A stretch of 64,000 nt of DNA from Lachnoanaerobaculum gingivalis (GCF_003862475.1 NZ_RRCO01000001.1:865304-929303); one strand, 5' to 3'. Positions 9,596-18,251 are shown, numbered from the stretch's first letter. Program-made: numbers and translations. The notes: generated from the letters alone by a model not told the origin.

Positions 9596-10105
9596 TTACT
9601 TATTGCGACTGACTACCAGACAGCAACTTGCATGTTCACTCTCTTTGCAAAGGCTTAGAGGCATTACCAAAATATCCTCTCCCATATTGCCATATTCTTT
9701 TATATAGCGCTCTCTATCCTCAGGTGAATAATCATATATTCCTACCACATAGCTATTTCCGCTTTGTAACTCAACTTCAAACTGCAATTTTTCTGTCTTT
9801 ATACTTATATTTTTTCCTGTAGCACCTAATGTTGTAGTCTCAAAAACACCCTCAATGCTATGCTTTCCACCTTCAACAGCCACAACTTTTTCAAGATTTT
9901 CACCTATGATTACATTAAACTGTGAAATATCATTTCCATCAATTTTTAAATTATTTCCATATAGATGGACAATAGCTTTATTGACATTTTCATTCTTAAA
10001 TTCATTGGCTTTAACCTGTCTTTTCTTATTCATTGTCATCATAACTGCAAAAAGTACTGCCCAAACTACCACTACAACTGCAACAATTAAAAATGTGTTA
10101 TTCAT
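9596..10105 (-). CDS. Membrane-anchored protein of unknown function
   Basis: 169-residue protein with one N-terminal membrane helix (residues 4-24, very V/A/L-rich) followed by a basic stop-transfer stretch NKKRQVK, so the remaining 140 residues are predicted to lie in the cytoplasm. The soluble part alternates short polar and beta-type segments (KIDGNDISQFNVIIGENLEKVVAV) and ends with two cysteines in ASCCLVV. I do not recognise a family. It stands alone between tig and a divergent CYTH gene, with ordinary base composition. Confidence 0.7.
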   Translation of the reverse strand: MNNTFLIVAVVVVVWAVLFAVMMTMNKKRQVKANEFKNENVNKAIVHLYGNNLKIDGNDISQFNVIIGENLEKVVAVEGGKHSIEGVFETTTLGATGKNISIKTEKLQFEVELQSGNSYVVGIYDYSPEDRERYIKEYGNMGEDILVMPLSLCKESEHASCCLVVSRNK

Positions 10106-10324
10106 AATCCCTCCAAAAACCTTTTTTACACTTTATATATTAAAGGCACGAATATTATAACAAATATAGCTTAAGTCTACAATGTTTCTATGTCGGTTAT
10201 ATTTAAATATTTTCTTTAATTAGTGCAAAAAACCATGTATACTAATTATGAACCGGAACAGGCTTATACTTTAGTCATAAGATATTTTTCAAAACAGAAT
10301 CAGTTTTTGATATAAAGGAGTAGT

Positions 10325-10798
10325 GTGGAAAATATAGAAATAGAGAGAAAGTTTCTTGTCAAAGAAATACCGAGCAATCTTGATAAATATGAGAGAATAG
10401 ATATGACTCAAGGGTATTTAAATACAAATCCCGTAGTTAGAATAAGAAAAGAAAATGATGATTATGTTCTTACTTATAAAGGAAGCGGATTGCTGTCACG
10501 AAGCGAATATAATCTTCCGCTTAATGAAGAATCTTTTAATCATCTGCTTAAAAAATGCGACGGAATCATTATCTCAAAAAGCAGATATAAAATTCCGCTT
10601 GAAAACGGCTTGGTTGCAGAACTTGATGTTTTCAAGGGTAATCTTCATAGCTTGTTTCTTGTTGAAGTTGAATTTAAATCAGTTGAAGACGCAAACGCCT
10701 TCATCCCTCCTGTATGGTTTGGAGCAGATGTTACAACAGACAGCAGATACCACAACTCATATATATCCAAGTACGGATTACTTAAGTGGAGATACTGA
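10325..10798 (+). CDS. CYTH domain protein (triphosphate tunnel metalloenzyme fold)
   Basis: 157-residue protein of the CYTH superfamily, which includes class IV adenylate cyclases, thiamine triphosphatases and inorganic triphosphatases. The diagnostic ExExK motif is present at the N terminus as IEIERKFLV, and later strands carry charged residues expected in the tunnel (RIRKEN, YVLTYKGSG, AELDVFKG, VEVEFKS). Translation starts at GTG, with AAGGAG four bases upstream. Short bacterial CYTH proteins mostly hydrolyse tripolyphosphate; the substrate here is not known. A strong bidirectional terminator follows directly. Confidence 0.85.
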   Translation: MENIEIERKFLVKEIPSNLDKYERIDMTQGYLNTNPVVRIRKENDDYVLTYKGSGLLSRSEYNLPLNEESFNHLLKKCDGIIISKSRYKIPLENGLVAELDVFKGNLHSLFLVEVEFKSVEDANAFIPPVWFGADVTTDSRYHNSYISKYGLLKWRY

Positions 10799-10805
10799 AA
10801 ATGAA

Positions 10806-10841
10806 AAGAAGGCTTTATACAACTCCTAAAGCCTTCTTTTT
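10806..10841. terminator. Bidirectional terminator
   Basis: A perfect 12-bp stem AAGAAGGCTTTA / TAAAGCCTTCTT with a nine-base loop, a T-run on the plus side and an A-run on the minus side. It sits between the convergent CYTH and alcohol dehydrogenase genes and can end both. Confidence 0.93.
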
Positions 10842-10844
10842 ACA

Positions 10845-12047
10845 TTATCTTGCCGCCATATAGATATTGTACATATCATTATAGTCAAGTGATTTAAAAC
10901 TTCCTATACTTCTTGTTTTATTGTATGAACAGTTTATTGCCAAGTCCTCACAGTCTTTTTCGCTTACCTCTCTGTTAAGAAGCTCGTGTAAACTTCCAGG
11001 CATACCTACAGATTTGAAAAATTCTACAGTTCTTTCAATTCCTATATCAGCAGCCTTTTTATCATCAGCCTCAACTACTCCATATACCTTTCTTGCAAAA
11101 TTTGCAAATCTCTCTATGTTTTCTTCCTTTACATAGTTTGCCCAAGAAGCCCAAATCGCACTGAGGGTTGCACCATGTGTAGAGTTAAAAAGCGATGAAA
11201 GAGCCATTCCAAGCTGATGGCATGACCAGTCACCATCTCTTGGAGTATCACCTTTTGATCCAAGACCTGTAAGTCCTATATGTGATACGCTTCCGCACCA
11301 CATAACTTCACTCATAGCTTCATAGTCTGTCGGATTTTTGACAGCCTTCGGTCCAAATTTGATAATATCTCTAAAGAGTCCCTCAGCCATCTCATCAGTC
11401 AAATGATTCCCAAGAATATTTGTAAAATATCTCTCAGATGTATGCATAAAGATATCTGCCGCACCGGCACCTATCTGATACTTAGGTAAAGAATATGTAA
11501 GCTCCGGATCCATTATCGCAAACCTGCATCTGTTAAAGTCTGTGTTAATCCCTTTCTTTATATGGCTTCCGGTTACATCATCTGTAAGAACTGCAGAGTC
11601 GCTTGTTTCAGATCCTGCCGCAGCAATAGTCAAAATCGAACCTATAGGAATAGAGCTTTCCACCTTCTTTCTTTGAAAGAAAAACTCTTCTATATCGGTA
11701 TCCGGATTTGCCACACCTATTGCCACAAACTTTGCGGTATCTATTACACTTCCTCCGCCTACAGCCAGAATAAAGTCTGCTCCGAATTCATGAGCTTTTT
11801 TAACCATTTCCTTTGCCTTACTTAAAAGCGGATTTGGCACCACTCCTCCAAGTAATAATACCTCTATGTTCTCTGCCTGCAATCTTTCTTCTACCAGGTC
11901 AAGCAGACCGCTTTTCTTTGCACTGCTTCCACCAAAGATAACTGCAACCTTCTTTACTCCGAACTCTTTAATTAAACTTCCTGTATCATTACTTGTTCCT
12001 GCTCCGAAAACAATTCTTGTAGGTGAATAATAATTAAACTTTTGCAT
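10845..12047 (-). CDS. Iron-containing alcohol dehydrogenase (butanol dehydrogenase type)
   Basis: Cytosolic group III dehydrogenase (400 aa) reducing aldehydes to alcohols with NAD(P)H. The coenzyme motif GGGSVIDTAKFVA is near residue 97. Metal ligands are in GAADIFMHTSERYF and NSTHGATLSAIWASW, each containing a conserved histidine. The sequence is closest in style to BdhA/YugJ-like butanol dehydrogenases (start MQKFNYYSPTRIVFGAG). It lies nine bases after an orphan TRAP binding-protein gene and ends at the shared terminator, so the two are probably cotranscribed; this hints at metabolism of an imported small compound, but the substrate is not shown. Confidence 0.92.
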   Translation of the reverse strand: MQKFNYYSPTRIVFGAGTSNDTGSLIKEFGVKKVAVIFGGSSAKKSGLLDLVEERLQAENIEVLLLGGVVPNPLLSKAKEMVKKAHEFGADFILAVGGGSVIDTAKFVAIGVANPDTDIEEFFFQRKKVESSIPIGSILTIAAAGSETSDSAVLTDDVTGSHIKKGINTDFNRCRFAIMDPELTYSLPKYQIGAGAADIFMHTSERYFTNILGNHLTDEMAEGLFRDIIKFGPKAVKNPTDYEAMSEVMWCGSVSHIGLTGLGSKGDTPRDGDWSCHQLGMALSSLFNSTHGATLSAIWASWANYVKEENIERFANFARKVYGVVEADDKKAADIGIERTVEFFKSVGMPGSLHELLNREVSEKDCEDLAINCSYNKTRSIGSFKSLDYNDMYNIYMAAR

Positions 12048-12055
12048 ACACTACC

Positions 12056-13042
12056 TCACTTTTCATTTATTTTATTTATTAAATCCATATAGCCCTTGCA
12101 ATATTTTTCATAAAGGGGCTCCAATATTTTCTTGAAATTTGCTCTCTCCTCAATTGATAGAGTATTTATCTCTATACCTTTATCGACAAGCTCCTTCTCA
12201 TATATCTTTTCCTGTTTTGCCCAGATTTCTCTCTCATAAATGCTGCTCTCTACTGCAGCCTCTTTTATAATTGCTCTGTCTTTTTCTGAAAGTTTATTCC
12301 ATGTCACATCAGAGCAAAGTTGCATTTCAGGAACTCGGGTATGCTCATCCTTTGTGTAATATTTTGCATATTGATAGTGCATAGCTGATATATAAGACGG
12401 AATATTATTCTCCGCACCGTCTATCACACCCCTTTCAAGAGATCCGTAAACCAGACTGTACTCTTGAGCTACAGGTTCAGCTCCCAAAGTTCTTATCATA
12501 TCCTTCATAAGGTCCGATTGCTGTACTCTGATTTTTAATCCCGAAAGATCCGATATATCTTCTATAGGTCTTACATTGTTATAAAAGTTTCTTGCACCTG
12601 CAGTATAAAATGACAGCGGCTCAATACCTGAACCGTCAAACTGTGCAAGGATCTCATCGCCTATCTCGCTGTAAAGTACATTCCACATATGCTCCTCATC
12701 CCTGTATAAATAAGGCATCTGCAAAACATTCAAAATCGCAATATCATTTGAAAGCGGTGAAATAGAGGCCCTGGTAAAATCAATTCCTCCGAATTTCAGC
12801 TGTTTTATAACACTTAGCTCATCTCCCAGTTTACCGTCATATACTACCTCTATTACTATTCTCCCCTTGCTCTTTTCCTCTACAAGTCTTGCAAACTCAA
12901 ATGCTCCGAGAGTAGTAGGATAATCTTTCGGGTGATTTTCCGCATATGTAAAAACATACTCGGTAACCGGCTTTTTTCTCACACATGAAGTAGCAATAAT
13001 CATAACGGAAATGATTAAAAGCCATATCAGTTTTCTCTTCAT
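12056..13042 (-). CDS. TRAP transporter substrate-binding lipoprotein (DctP family), orphan
   Basis: Extracytoplasmic solute-binding protein (328 aa) with a lipoprotein signal: basic start, hydrophobic core and lipobox IATSC with Cys20. DctP features include the helix-strand region GGIDFTRASISPLS and the conserved LSGLKIRVQQSDLMKDMIRTLGAEP segment carrying the carboxylate-binding arginine, then YGSLERGVIDGAENN. No DctQ or DctM membrane genes are next to it; a complete TRAP system lies 31 kb away. The start overlaps the upstream gene by ATGA. It might feed another permease or act as an extracellular sensor. Confidence 0.93.
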   Translation of the reverse strand: MKRKLIWLLIISVMIIATSCVRKKPVTEYVFTYAENHPKDYPTTLGAFEFARLVEEKSKGRIVIEVVYDGKLGDELSVIKQLKFGGIDFTRASISPLSNDIAILNVLQMPYLYRDEEHMWNVLYSEIGDEILAQFDGSGIEPLSFYTAGARNFYNNVRPIEDISDLSGLKIRVQQSDLMKDMIRTLGAEPVAQEYSLVYGSLERGVIDGAENNIPSYISAMHYQYAKYYTKDEHTRVPEMQLCSDVTWNKLSEKDRAIIKEAAVESSIYEREIWAKQEKIYEKELVDKGIEINTLSIEERANFKKILEPLYEKYCKGYMDLINKINEK

Positions 13043-13506
13043 CCTTTTATTTTTCCCAAAATATCATCAAATATCTTTTTGTAGTCTTTACCTACAATTC
13101 TCTTTGTCAAAATATATCCGTTTGTATTGTCGGTAAAAATTATAAGCATTCCCGAAAATCTCTTTCCGGCTTTGACTCTTCTCCAGTCAATATAATCGTG
13201 CTTTCCTTCCGCCTCTACCGTTATTCCTTTTTCACCAAGTTCAAGTGTCAATTCCTTAAGAGTATTCACATTCCCTCTTGCTCTGTTATACATCATAAAA
13301 GGTTGAAAGAGCACAAAGAACAGTACGGCAAATACAAGTATTGCTCTAAGAAAATTGTTTACTTCATGCCACCTTGAACTTATAAGTGCAAGCATTGCAA
13401 AAGTAAAAATAATATTCACAATTCCCGCAAGTGAAGAATATAAAAAGAAGAAAGACAGCTTAAACAACTCAAAAGCTGTATTCTTATATTTGAATCTGTA
13501 ATTCAT
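13039..13506 (-). CDS. YcxB-like small membrane protein
   Basis: 155-residue protein with two adjacent membrane helices (about residues 25-47 and 53-75) followed by a cytoplasmic domain rich in beta segments (LELGEKGITVEAEGKHDYIDWRR then MLIIFTDNTNGYIL). This layout matches YcxB-type domains, whose function is unknown. The start is chosen at MNYRFKYKN because GGAGG precedes it; an in-frame ATG six codons upstream has no ribosome site. Its stop overlaps the ATG of the TRAP binding-protein gene, making a three-gene unit with the alcohol dehydrogenase. Confidence 0.75.
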   Translation of the reverse strand: MNYRFKYKNTAFELFKLSFFFLYSSLAGIVNIIFTFAMLALISSRWHEVNNFLRAILVFAVLFFVLFQPFMMYNRARGNVNTLKELTLELGEKGITVEAEGKHDYIDWRRVKAGKRFSGMLIIFTDNTNGYILTKRIVGKDYKKIFDDILGKIKG

Positions 13507-13581
13507 AGAGCCTCCATGTTCCAATGTTGTAGGATTATTTTATATCAAAACGTCCGGGTTGGCAAACAGCATTTCCTACGT

Positions 13582-13609
13582 AAAAAAGACGGGTTGATTT
13601 CAACCCGTC
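13582..13609 (-). terminator. Terminator of the tasA-like gene
   Basis: Perfect 10-bp stem GACGGGTTGA / TCAACCCGTC with a two-base centre (four-base loop in practice) and, on the minus strand, a run of six U after the stem. It closes the exported-protein locus. Confidence 0.92.
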
Positions 13610-13642
13610 CCTGATGTCAAAGCCTTTTCCATTACTTTTTTA

Positions 13643-14656
13643 TTACTTAGCAGCCTTATTCTGGTTTACCAAGATATTTGTTGTTCCTGCATCCTTGCCT
13701 GCGTTGAACTGATCCCAAAGAAGATCCATTGAAAGCTGAACTCCCTTACCCTGGCTTAACTTATCATCTTTATCTGTTCTGTTCTCTGTTGTACCTGTTG
13801 TGTAAACGCCCTTTGCATCAGGGTCCATAGCTACACCTACAAAGATATCAAGTCTTTGATCTGTAGCAGGTGCACACTTAATAATATTGTTCTGTAAAGC
13901 CTGCTTTAAGTCTACATCATCAAGTGCCGACAATCTAACGAAGTCAACACCGCCAACTGTGAAGAATCTGTCATCACTCGGTACTTCGCTTGCTACTGCC
14001 TTAGCAAGTTTGAATGTATCTTCATTTCCTGTATTCTTAGGATTGTACTGCTCTCTGTGAATATATACGGCAACACCGATCATATCCTCAAGATTTCCCA
14101 TGTCCTTCTTATCAAGTGCCTTTGCCTCAAACTTAATGTTGCTAAGCTTTGCTGCGATATCACCTACGTTTACGATATCTGAACGGAATACCTGTGCATA
14201 TCCCGGATACATATTGTCAACTGTTATCTGAATCTTACCGCTTGCATCTGTAACAGCCTTATTGTATGGCCCAACTTTCTTTGATAATCCCTCTTTGTCT
14301 ACAAGCTCTGCATTGAAATCAACACTGTTGTATCCCTTTGCTCTATCTTTGTAAGCATCAACTGTTCCAGGTGCCGCAATGCTGTTATAATCCTTAGGAC
14401 CTCTTAAGAAGAACTGATCTCCAACAAATCCTGACTCATCTATACCGTCTACGATTGACCATCCTGCACCCTTCATTGTCTCATCTGAGTACTGTCCGTA
14501 TAATCCGAGGTCAACAAATCTTACACCAAAATCTCCGGTTGTTGCCTTAGTTGTTACGTTTAATGAATCTGTCCAATAAGCATAACCTGTTCCTGCCAAT
14601 ACCAATCCTAATGCTACTATTCCACCAACTAATGTGTTTCTTCTTGATTTTCTCAT
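13643..14656 (-). CDS. TasA-like exported protein with SipW-dependent-type signal peptide
   Basis: 337-residue secreted protein. The N terminus has a basic start (MRKSRRN), a hydrophobic segment near residues 8-26 and GYAYWTDSL straight after it, the pattern of SipW-processed proteins such as TasA and camelysin. The mature part begins TTKATTGDFGVRFVD, resembling the first beta strands of TasA, and has no other membrane segment, LPXTG motif or cell-wall anchor. TasA proteins of about 260 aa form amyloid-like matrix fibres; polymerisation here is inference. It has its own promoter candidate and a 175-bp leader region, AGGAGG site and strong terminator, so it is probably made in excess over the upstream assembly genes. 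Confidence 0.85.
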   Translation of the reverse strand: MRKSRRNTLVGGIVALGLVLAGTGYAYWTDSLNVTTKATTGDFGVRFVDLGLYGQYSDETMKGAGWSIVDGIDESGFVGDQFFLRGPKDYNSIAAPGTVDAYKDRAKGYNSVDFNAELVDKEGLSKKVGPYNKAVTDASGKIQITVDNMYPGYAQVFRSDIVNVGDIAAKLSNIKFEAKALDKKDMGNLEDMIGVAVYIHREQYNPKNTGNEDTFKLAKAVASEVPSDDRFFTVGGVDFVRLSALDDVDLKQALQNNIIKCAPATDQRLDIFVGVAMDPDAKGVYTTGTTENRTDKDDKLSQGKGVQLSMDLLWDQFNAGKDAGTTNILVNQNKAAK

Positions 14657-14747
14657 CTTTCCCTCCTAAAAATTGGATATTAAATTGTGAATCATGATCC
14701 TCAACTTTTGAAAAACTGATATTCTCTCGTTTTTCATTTATGTTCTA

Positions 14748-14775
14748 ATTGTATAGCATTTATTATATTTGTAAA
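14748..14775 (-). promoter_or_regulatory. Candidate promoter of the tasA-like gene
   Basis: Reading the minus strand, TTTACA and TACAAT are separated by 16 bases, about 90 bases before the start codon. The spacing is good and the boxes are moderate matches. An overlapping alternative (TTGAGT, 17 bases, TAAATG) cannot be excluded. Confidence 0.5.
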
Positions 14776-14797
14776 ATGTACTCAAGTCATAATTTGG

Positions 14798-14814
14798 ACT
14801 ACCACTAAAGTAGT
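14798..14814. promoter_or_regulatory. Inverted repeat upstream of the tasA-like promoter
   Basis: ACTAC-N7-GTAGT lies about 25 bases upstream of the -35 box. A dyad at this distance suits a NarL/LuxR-type activator, and such a regulator is encoded 4 kb upstream in the same locus. Binding is inference. Confidence 0.35.
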
Positions 14815-14830
14815 ATATGAATAATCAAAT

Positions 14831-15904
14831 CTAAACATTACTCTCAAAGAAGTATATATAATCCTTTGAAAGGATATATATCTTACCGTCCTTAGGCAGC
14901 TCTTTTTCACCTTCAATATAAAGTACAGGCTCTCTGATTTCATCTGCAAGCTCTATTAAATCTATAATACTTTTTACTCTTATTTCAGACTTTTGCGAAA
15001 TATCGGGTAGATTTTCAATACAAACCATTCTGCTGCCGTACTTTCTCATTAACTCCGAAAGTTTCTTTTGTTCAAGTTCCTTTCCCTCCATATTTGAAGT
15101 AAAGAATCTTACAAATACAAGAATACCTGCAGATACAAAAATTAATAATATAAATATCGCATAAGAACTGAAAGTCGGTATAACATTAACAAGATTTGAC
15201 TCTTTAATATCACCGCTGTCCGTACCGGGCTCAGCCTTTCTTATTTCATAGAACTTATCATTGTTTATAGGTATATCAATTCTGTATGAAAACGTCTTTT
15301 CCTCTCCGTCCACAATATATTTTCCGCTAAGCTCAACGTAGAAATCCTTTCCGGTTTCTCCGCCAAGTGCATTTTCTATCTCCTGTGCATAATTTCTGTA
15401 TTCCGCTCTGTCTATACTGAGACTTTCATTTATTGAAGCGCTGCTTGTAACACTCTCCATCACCCTACCCTCAACAATAGGATATATTTTTTCATACACA
15501 GGGACTTTTTCTTCATCTTTCCCTGTTTGATACCCTTCAAGTACAGCCTGTATAATGTAATCTCCGGATATGCTTAGAGCATTTGTCACAGCAAGTTCCG
15601 ATTTGAAATCAATATTTATAAAATCCGTAATTGCACTTGGATATACTCTTCCTTCTTCCAGAAACTCTTCTTCAAAAACATTGTTTTCTTTCAGATGTAC
15701 CCTATAAGAAGCACCTGTTGTTATATTATAGGAGTTTACCACCACTTCCTCTGTCTCGGTATGCGGTCTTATATTTATAAATAAAAGTATCAAACTTATC
15801 AGACACAATATAACGCCTAAAGTATAAAGAAAAATTCTTGTATTTTTTGTCAGTTTAATATCTTCTTTTGTCTTTTTACTGTTCTCTTTTATGATTTTCT
15901 TCAT
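14831..15904 (-). CDS. DUF5305-like bitopic membrane protein
   Basis: 357-residue protein with an N-terminal membrane helix (about residues 26-45), an extracellular beta-rich region of about 190 residues (VVVNSYNITTGASYRVHLKEN; KIYPIVEGRV), a second helix near 246-266 and a cytoplasmic tail of about 90 residues. This matches the DUF5305 layout, a family often found beside signal peptidase I genes in archaea and Firmicutes. Its ATG overlaps the signal peptidase stop as TGATG. A role as chaperone or assembly partner for the secreted proteins is inference from position only. Confidence 0.72.
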   Translation of the reverse strand: MKKIIKENSKKTKEDIKLTKNTRIFLYTLGVILCLISLILLFINIRPHTETEEVVVNSYNITTGASYRVHLKENNVFEEEFLEEGRVYPSAITDFINIDFKSELAVTNALSISGDYIIQAVLEGYQTGKDEEKVPVYEKIYPIVEGRVMESVTSSASINESLSIDRAEYRNYAQEIENALGGETGKDFYVELSGKYIVDGEEKTFSYRIDIPINNDKFYEIRKAEPGTDSGDIKESNLVNVIPTFSSYAIFILLIFVSAGILVFVRFFTSNMEGKELEQKKLSELMRKYGSRMVCIENLPDISQKSEIRVKSIIDLIELADEIREPVLYIEGEKELPKDGKIYILSKDYIYFFESNV

Positions 15905-17097
15905 CAGTTGTCTATAACTCCCTCCGGAATTTTATCCTGCCCTTTCAGTATCAATGTCAGTAACCCGATCTTAGGTACAACTTTTATCACTGTACCTCTT
16001 ATATCATTTGGTTGTACCTTATCTTCATCAACCGCATTATTGTTATCGCCCTTAGTCTCAAAACTTACATTCCCCGCTTCATCTTTAAATACTTCTTTAA
16101 TTCTATGAGTTATTATTATATTCCCGCGCTTAAAGTTTATAATATCACCTTTCGAAAGTTCATATATTTCATCTTCATTTGATATTTTATGTACCAGTAC
16201 CACATCTCCCGGCATTATTAGAGGCTCCATGCTTCCTGTAAGTATTACCGAAGGATATACCGGAAAAACTCCCACACAAAACCAGGCAAAGGCTGTTGCA
16301 ACTAAAAGTGAAATCAGATACATCACATCGCTTTTTTTATCTTCACTTCTCTTTCTTGCAGTTGCAAAAACATGATCCGATATAAACATGGCATAGACTA
16401 TCGGAAAAACAATTCCTATGGCACCATCAAGAAGCCACGATAATTCAGGCAATACCGGAAAGCATTTTTCAAAAAGCTGTATTATCCCGATATACACTAC
16501 GCTTGGCAGCACACCTCCATAAAATACAAATACCGACATAAGTATATTCTTTGCCGCTATCGGCAATAAAATCTGTGTACTGTATATAAACAACTCTTTA
16601 AACTCTTTTATTGACAAAAGATTTCCAAAATTGATTTCAACAAGACACATTATTATTGTTATTAAAAATATAGCTGTTCTCTTATGTTTTAAGGTTTTAC
16701 ATGCCGATGCAAAAGAGTAATACCTTATCATTTCCTTTGCTGTTATTGCCGGTATTATCGTCAATGCATTTACAAGTATTCCTGAAATTGATGTATCATA
16801 GGGACTGGCTCCCAGTTTTTTCATAAAGACCCCGGGCACAAATTTCAGTGCTATAAATATTATTCCCCCGGATAAACCATATCCGACCAGATATCTGCTT
16901 ACAGGATTTTTTACCGGTATATAAAGCCATGGTAAAATAAAAAACATAATACCTATCAGTATGCACCAGTATAAAGATGCAATAAAAGGCATCTCCAATA
17001 TCTTTACCTTAATATATGGTAAGGCCGGAATTATCACACAAAGCAAAAGTATACTTGCATAAATAATATATTTTTTTTCAAGGCTTATCTTTTTCAT
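15904..17097 (-). CDS. sipW: SipW-type signal peptidase I fused to a polytopic membrane domain
   Basis: 397-residue membrane enzyme that removes signal peptides. The C-terminal catalytic domain has Ser289 in VILTGSMEPLIMPGD and, where most bacterial enzymes have lysine, His331 in IIITHRIKEV, the Ser/His dyad of ER-type and SipW peptidases. Known SipW proteins are about 190 aa; here roughly 255 extra N-terminal residues carry around eight hydrophobic segments. The start is placed at MKKISLEKKY just after the preceding stop; a longer in-frame start would overlap that gene by 38 bases without a ribosome site. It lies between two candidate substrates and the DUF5305-like gene, so it most likely serves the local exported proteins. 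Confidence 0.9.
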   Translation of the reverse strand: MKKISLEKKYIIYASILLLCVIIPALPYIKVKILEMPFIASLYWCILIGIMFFILPWLYIPVKNPVSRYLVGYGLSGGIIFIALKFVPGVFMKKLGASPYDTSISGILVNALTIIPAITAKEMIRYYSFASACKTLKHKRTAIFLITIIMCLVEINFGNLLSIKEFKELFIYSTQILLPIAAKNILMSVFVFYGGVLPSVVYIGIIQLFEKCFPVLPELSWLLDGAIGIVFPIVYAMFISDHVFATARKRSEDKKSDVMYLISLLVATAFAWFCVGVFPVYPSVILTGSMEPLIMPGDVVLVHKISNEDEIYELSKGDIINFKRGNIIITHRIKEVFKDEAGNVSFETKGDNNNAVDEDKVQPNDIRGTVIKVVPKIGLLTLILKGQDKIPEGVIDN

Positions 17098-17098
17098 A

Positions 17099-17452
17099 TC
17101 ATTCGGATTCTTTGATATTTTCAGGCTTATCTTCATTTATAGGTTTATGATTTTCCTGTACTGTTTCTGCAGACTTTTTCGGCCTTATAACAAGATCTCT
17201 TTGATCAGGTTTGACAGTATCTCTTTGTTCAGATTTTTCAACTGTATCTTCCTGCTCACCTTTTGAAATTGAACCGTCATCAACCTTACTTTCTTTTTGC
17301 ACCGCTTCTTCTTTTACTTCTATTTGTGCATCATAAGTAAAGGCAACATTGGCTTTTACTTTTAACTCATCCTTCCAATATGCCCATGCATTTACACAAA
17401 GCATTGTCGCTATTATTGATGCAGCTATACATAAACAAATTCTCTTTTTCAT
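17099..17452 (-). CDS. Small exported protein with SipW-type signal peptide
   Basis: 117-residue protein. Residues 3-24 form a signal peptide (KKRICLCIAASIIATMLCV) followed by AWAYWKDELKVKA, the same Y-x-W feature as the TasA-like protein. The mature part keeps only one short TasA-like strand (KANVAFTYDAQIEV) and then a charged, low-complexity Glu/Lys/Asp/Gln tail of about 70 residues. It could be a minor fibre component, an anchor or an adaptor such as TapA, but no homology to TapA is visible. Nine bases separate it from the upstream gene and two from the peptidase. Confidence 0.75.
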   Translation of the reverse strand: MKKRICLCIAASIIATMLCVNAWAYWKDELKVKANVAFTYDAQIEVKEEAVQKESKVDDGSISKGEQEDTVEKSEQRDTVKPDQRDLVIRPKKSAETVQENHKPINEDKPENIKESE

Positions 17453-17461
17453 TTCCGTCTC

Positions 17462-18226
17462 CTATTTATCTCCATCCTGCGCTTTAGATCCTCCCTGGAA
17501 TACATCAAAAGGTATCTCACAGGAATATGTCACCACTACACCGTTTCCGACGGCAGCCACAAGATTTCCCTCATTAAAATCGAGATCTATACTTTCCTGC
17601 ATTTTCTCACTGTCCATACTGAAACTTACAGGCAGTTCAAGTATTTTTTTCAAACTTTCCGCCTTGAGTTTTAGATAAATCTGTCCGCCAAACTCATCTT
17701 TTCCGTCTTCGCTCAAAGTCTTATATACTTCAAACTGCAAGGGTTCCATAAAAGCAGCCTCACCTTCTCCAAGAGAATATGCCGCTCCTTCATATACAAG
17801 CAAAGCCTTATCCGCTTTCAACTCCAAGTCCTCTCCTGTCTTTGTCATATCAAGCTTTGTATAATTTAATTTATTTACGGTACTGTCCTGTGATGTTGTA
17901 AGAGGGAAATCCAATCTCAAGAGCTTTCCCTCAAGTAATGAATTTATAGGTAAACCCTCAGTAAATGTAACCTCAACTTCCTTATCTGTTGTAATGAATT
18001 CGGCATCTATCAAAGTTTCATTATTTCCGCTTTCATCTGTAAGGTACACCGAATACTTCTCATCGGAATTTCCGGCAAATAATATGTCCATAACTCCGCT
18101 CGTCATCTTCATTTCTGCCGATAAAGCAAAATGCCAGCTTGAATAAGCTCCGCCTATTGCCGCCAACCCAAAAAATAAAATCAAAAAAACAAACGGTTTC
18201 TTTAAAAACTTTCTATTACTGTACAT
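17462..18226 (-). CDS. Exported protein, candidate SipW substrate (TasA-like fold suspected)
   Basis: 254-residue protein beginning with a basic stretch and a hydrophobic segment (residues 10-28, FVFLILFFGLAAIGGAY) followed by SSWHFALSAEMKMTSGVMDILF, which parallels the YWxD..VxxKxTTGDF pattern of the TasA-like protein at the same distance. The remainder is beta-strand rich, without further membrane helices or sortase motif. AGGAGA precedes the ATG. It is the first structural gene after the two-component genes. A second, minor fibre subunit is the favoured reading; its sequence is too diverged to name. Confidence 0.72.
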   Translation of the reverse strand: MYSNRKFLKKPFVFLILFFGLAAIGGAYSSWHFALSAEMKMTSGVMDILFAGNSDEKYSVYLTDESGNNETLIDAEFITTDKEVEVTFTEGLPINSLLEGKLLRLDFPLTTSQDSTVNKLNYTKLDMTKTGEDLELKADKALLVYEGAAYSLGEGEAAFMEPLQFEVYKTLSEDGKDEFGGQIYLKLKAESLKKILELPVSFSMDSEKMQESIDLDFNEGNLVAAVGNGVVVTYSCEIPFDVFQGGSKAQDGDK

Positions 18227-18251
18227 AACTCTCCTATCCTATATATGATTT

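Noticed and set aside
10455..10829. Second plus-strand frame within the CYTH gene
   Set aside because: It overlaps a gene with clear ExExK motif in another frame and runs into the terminator stem.
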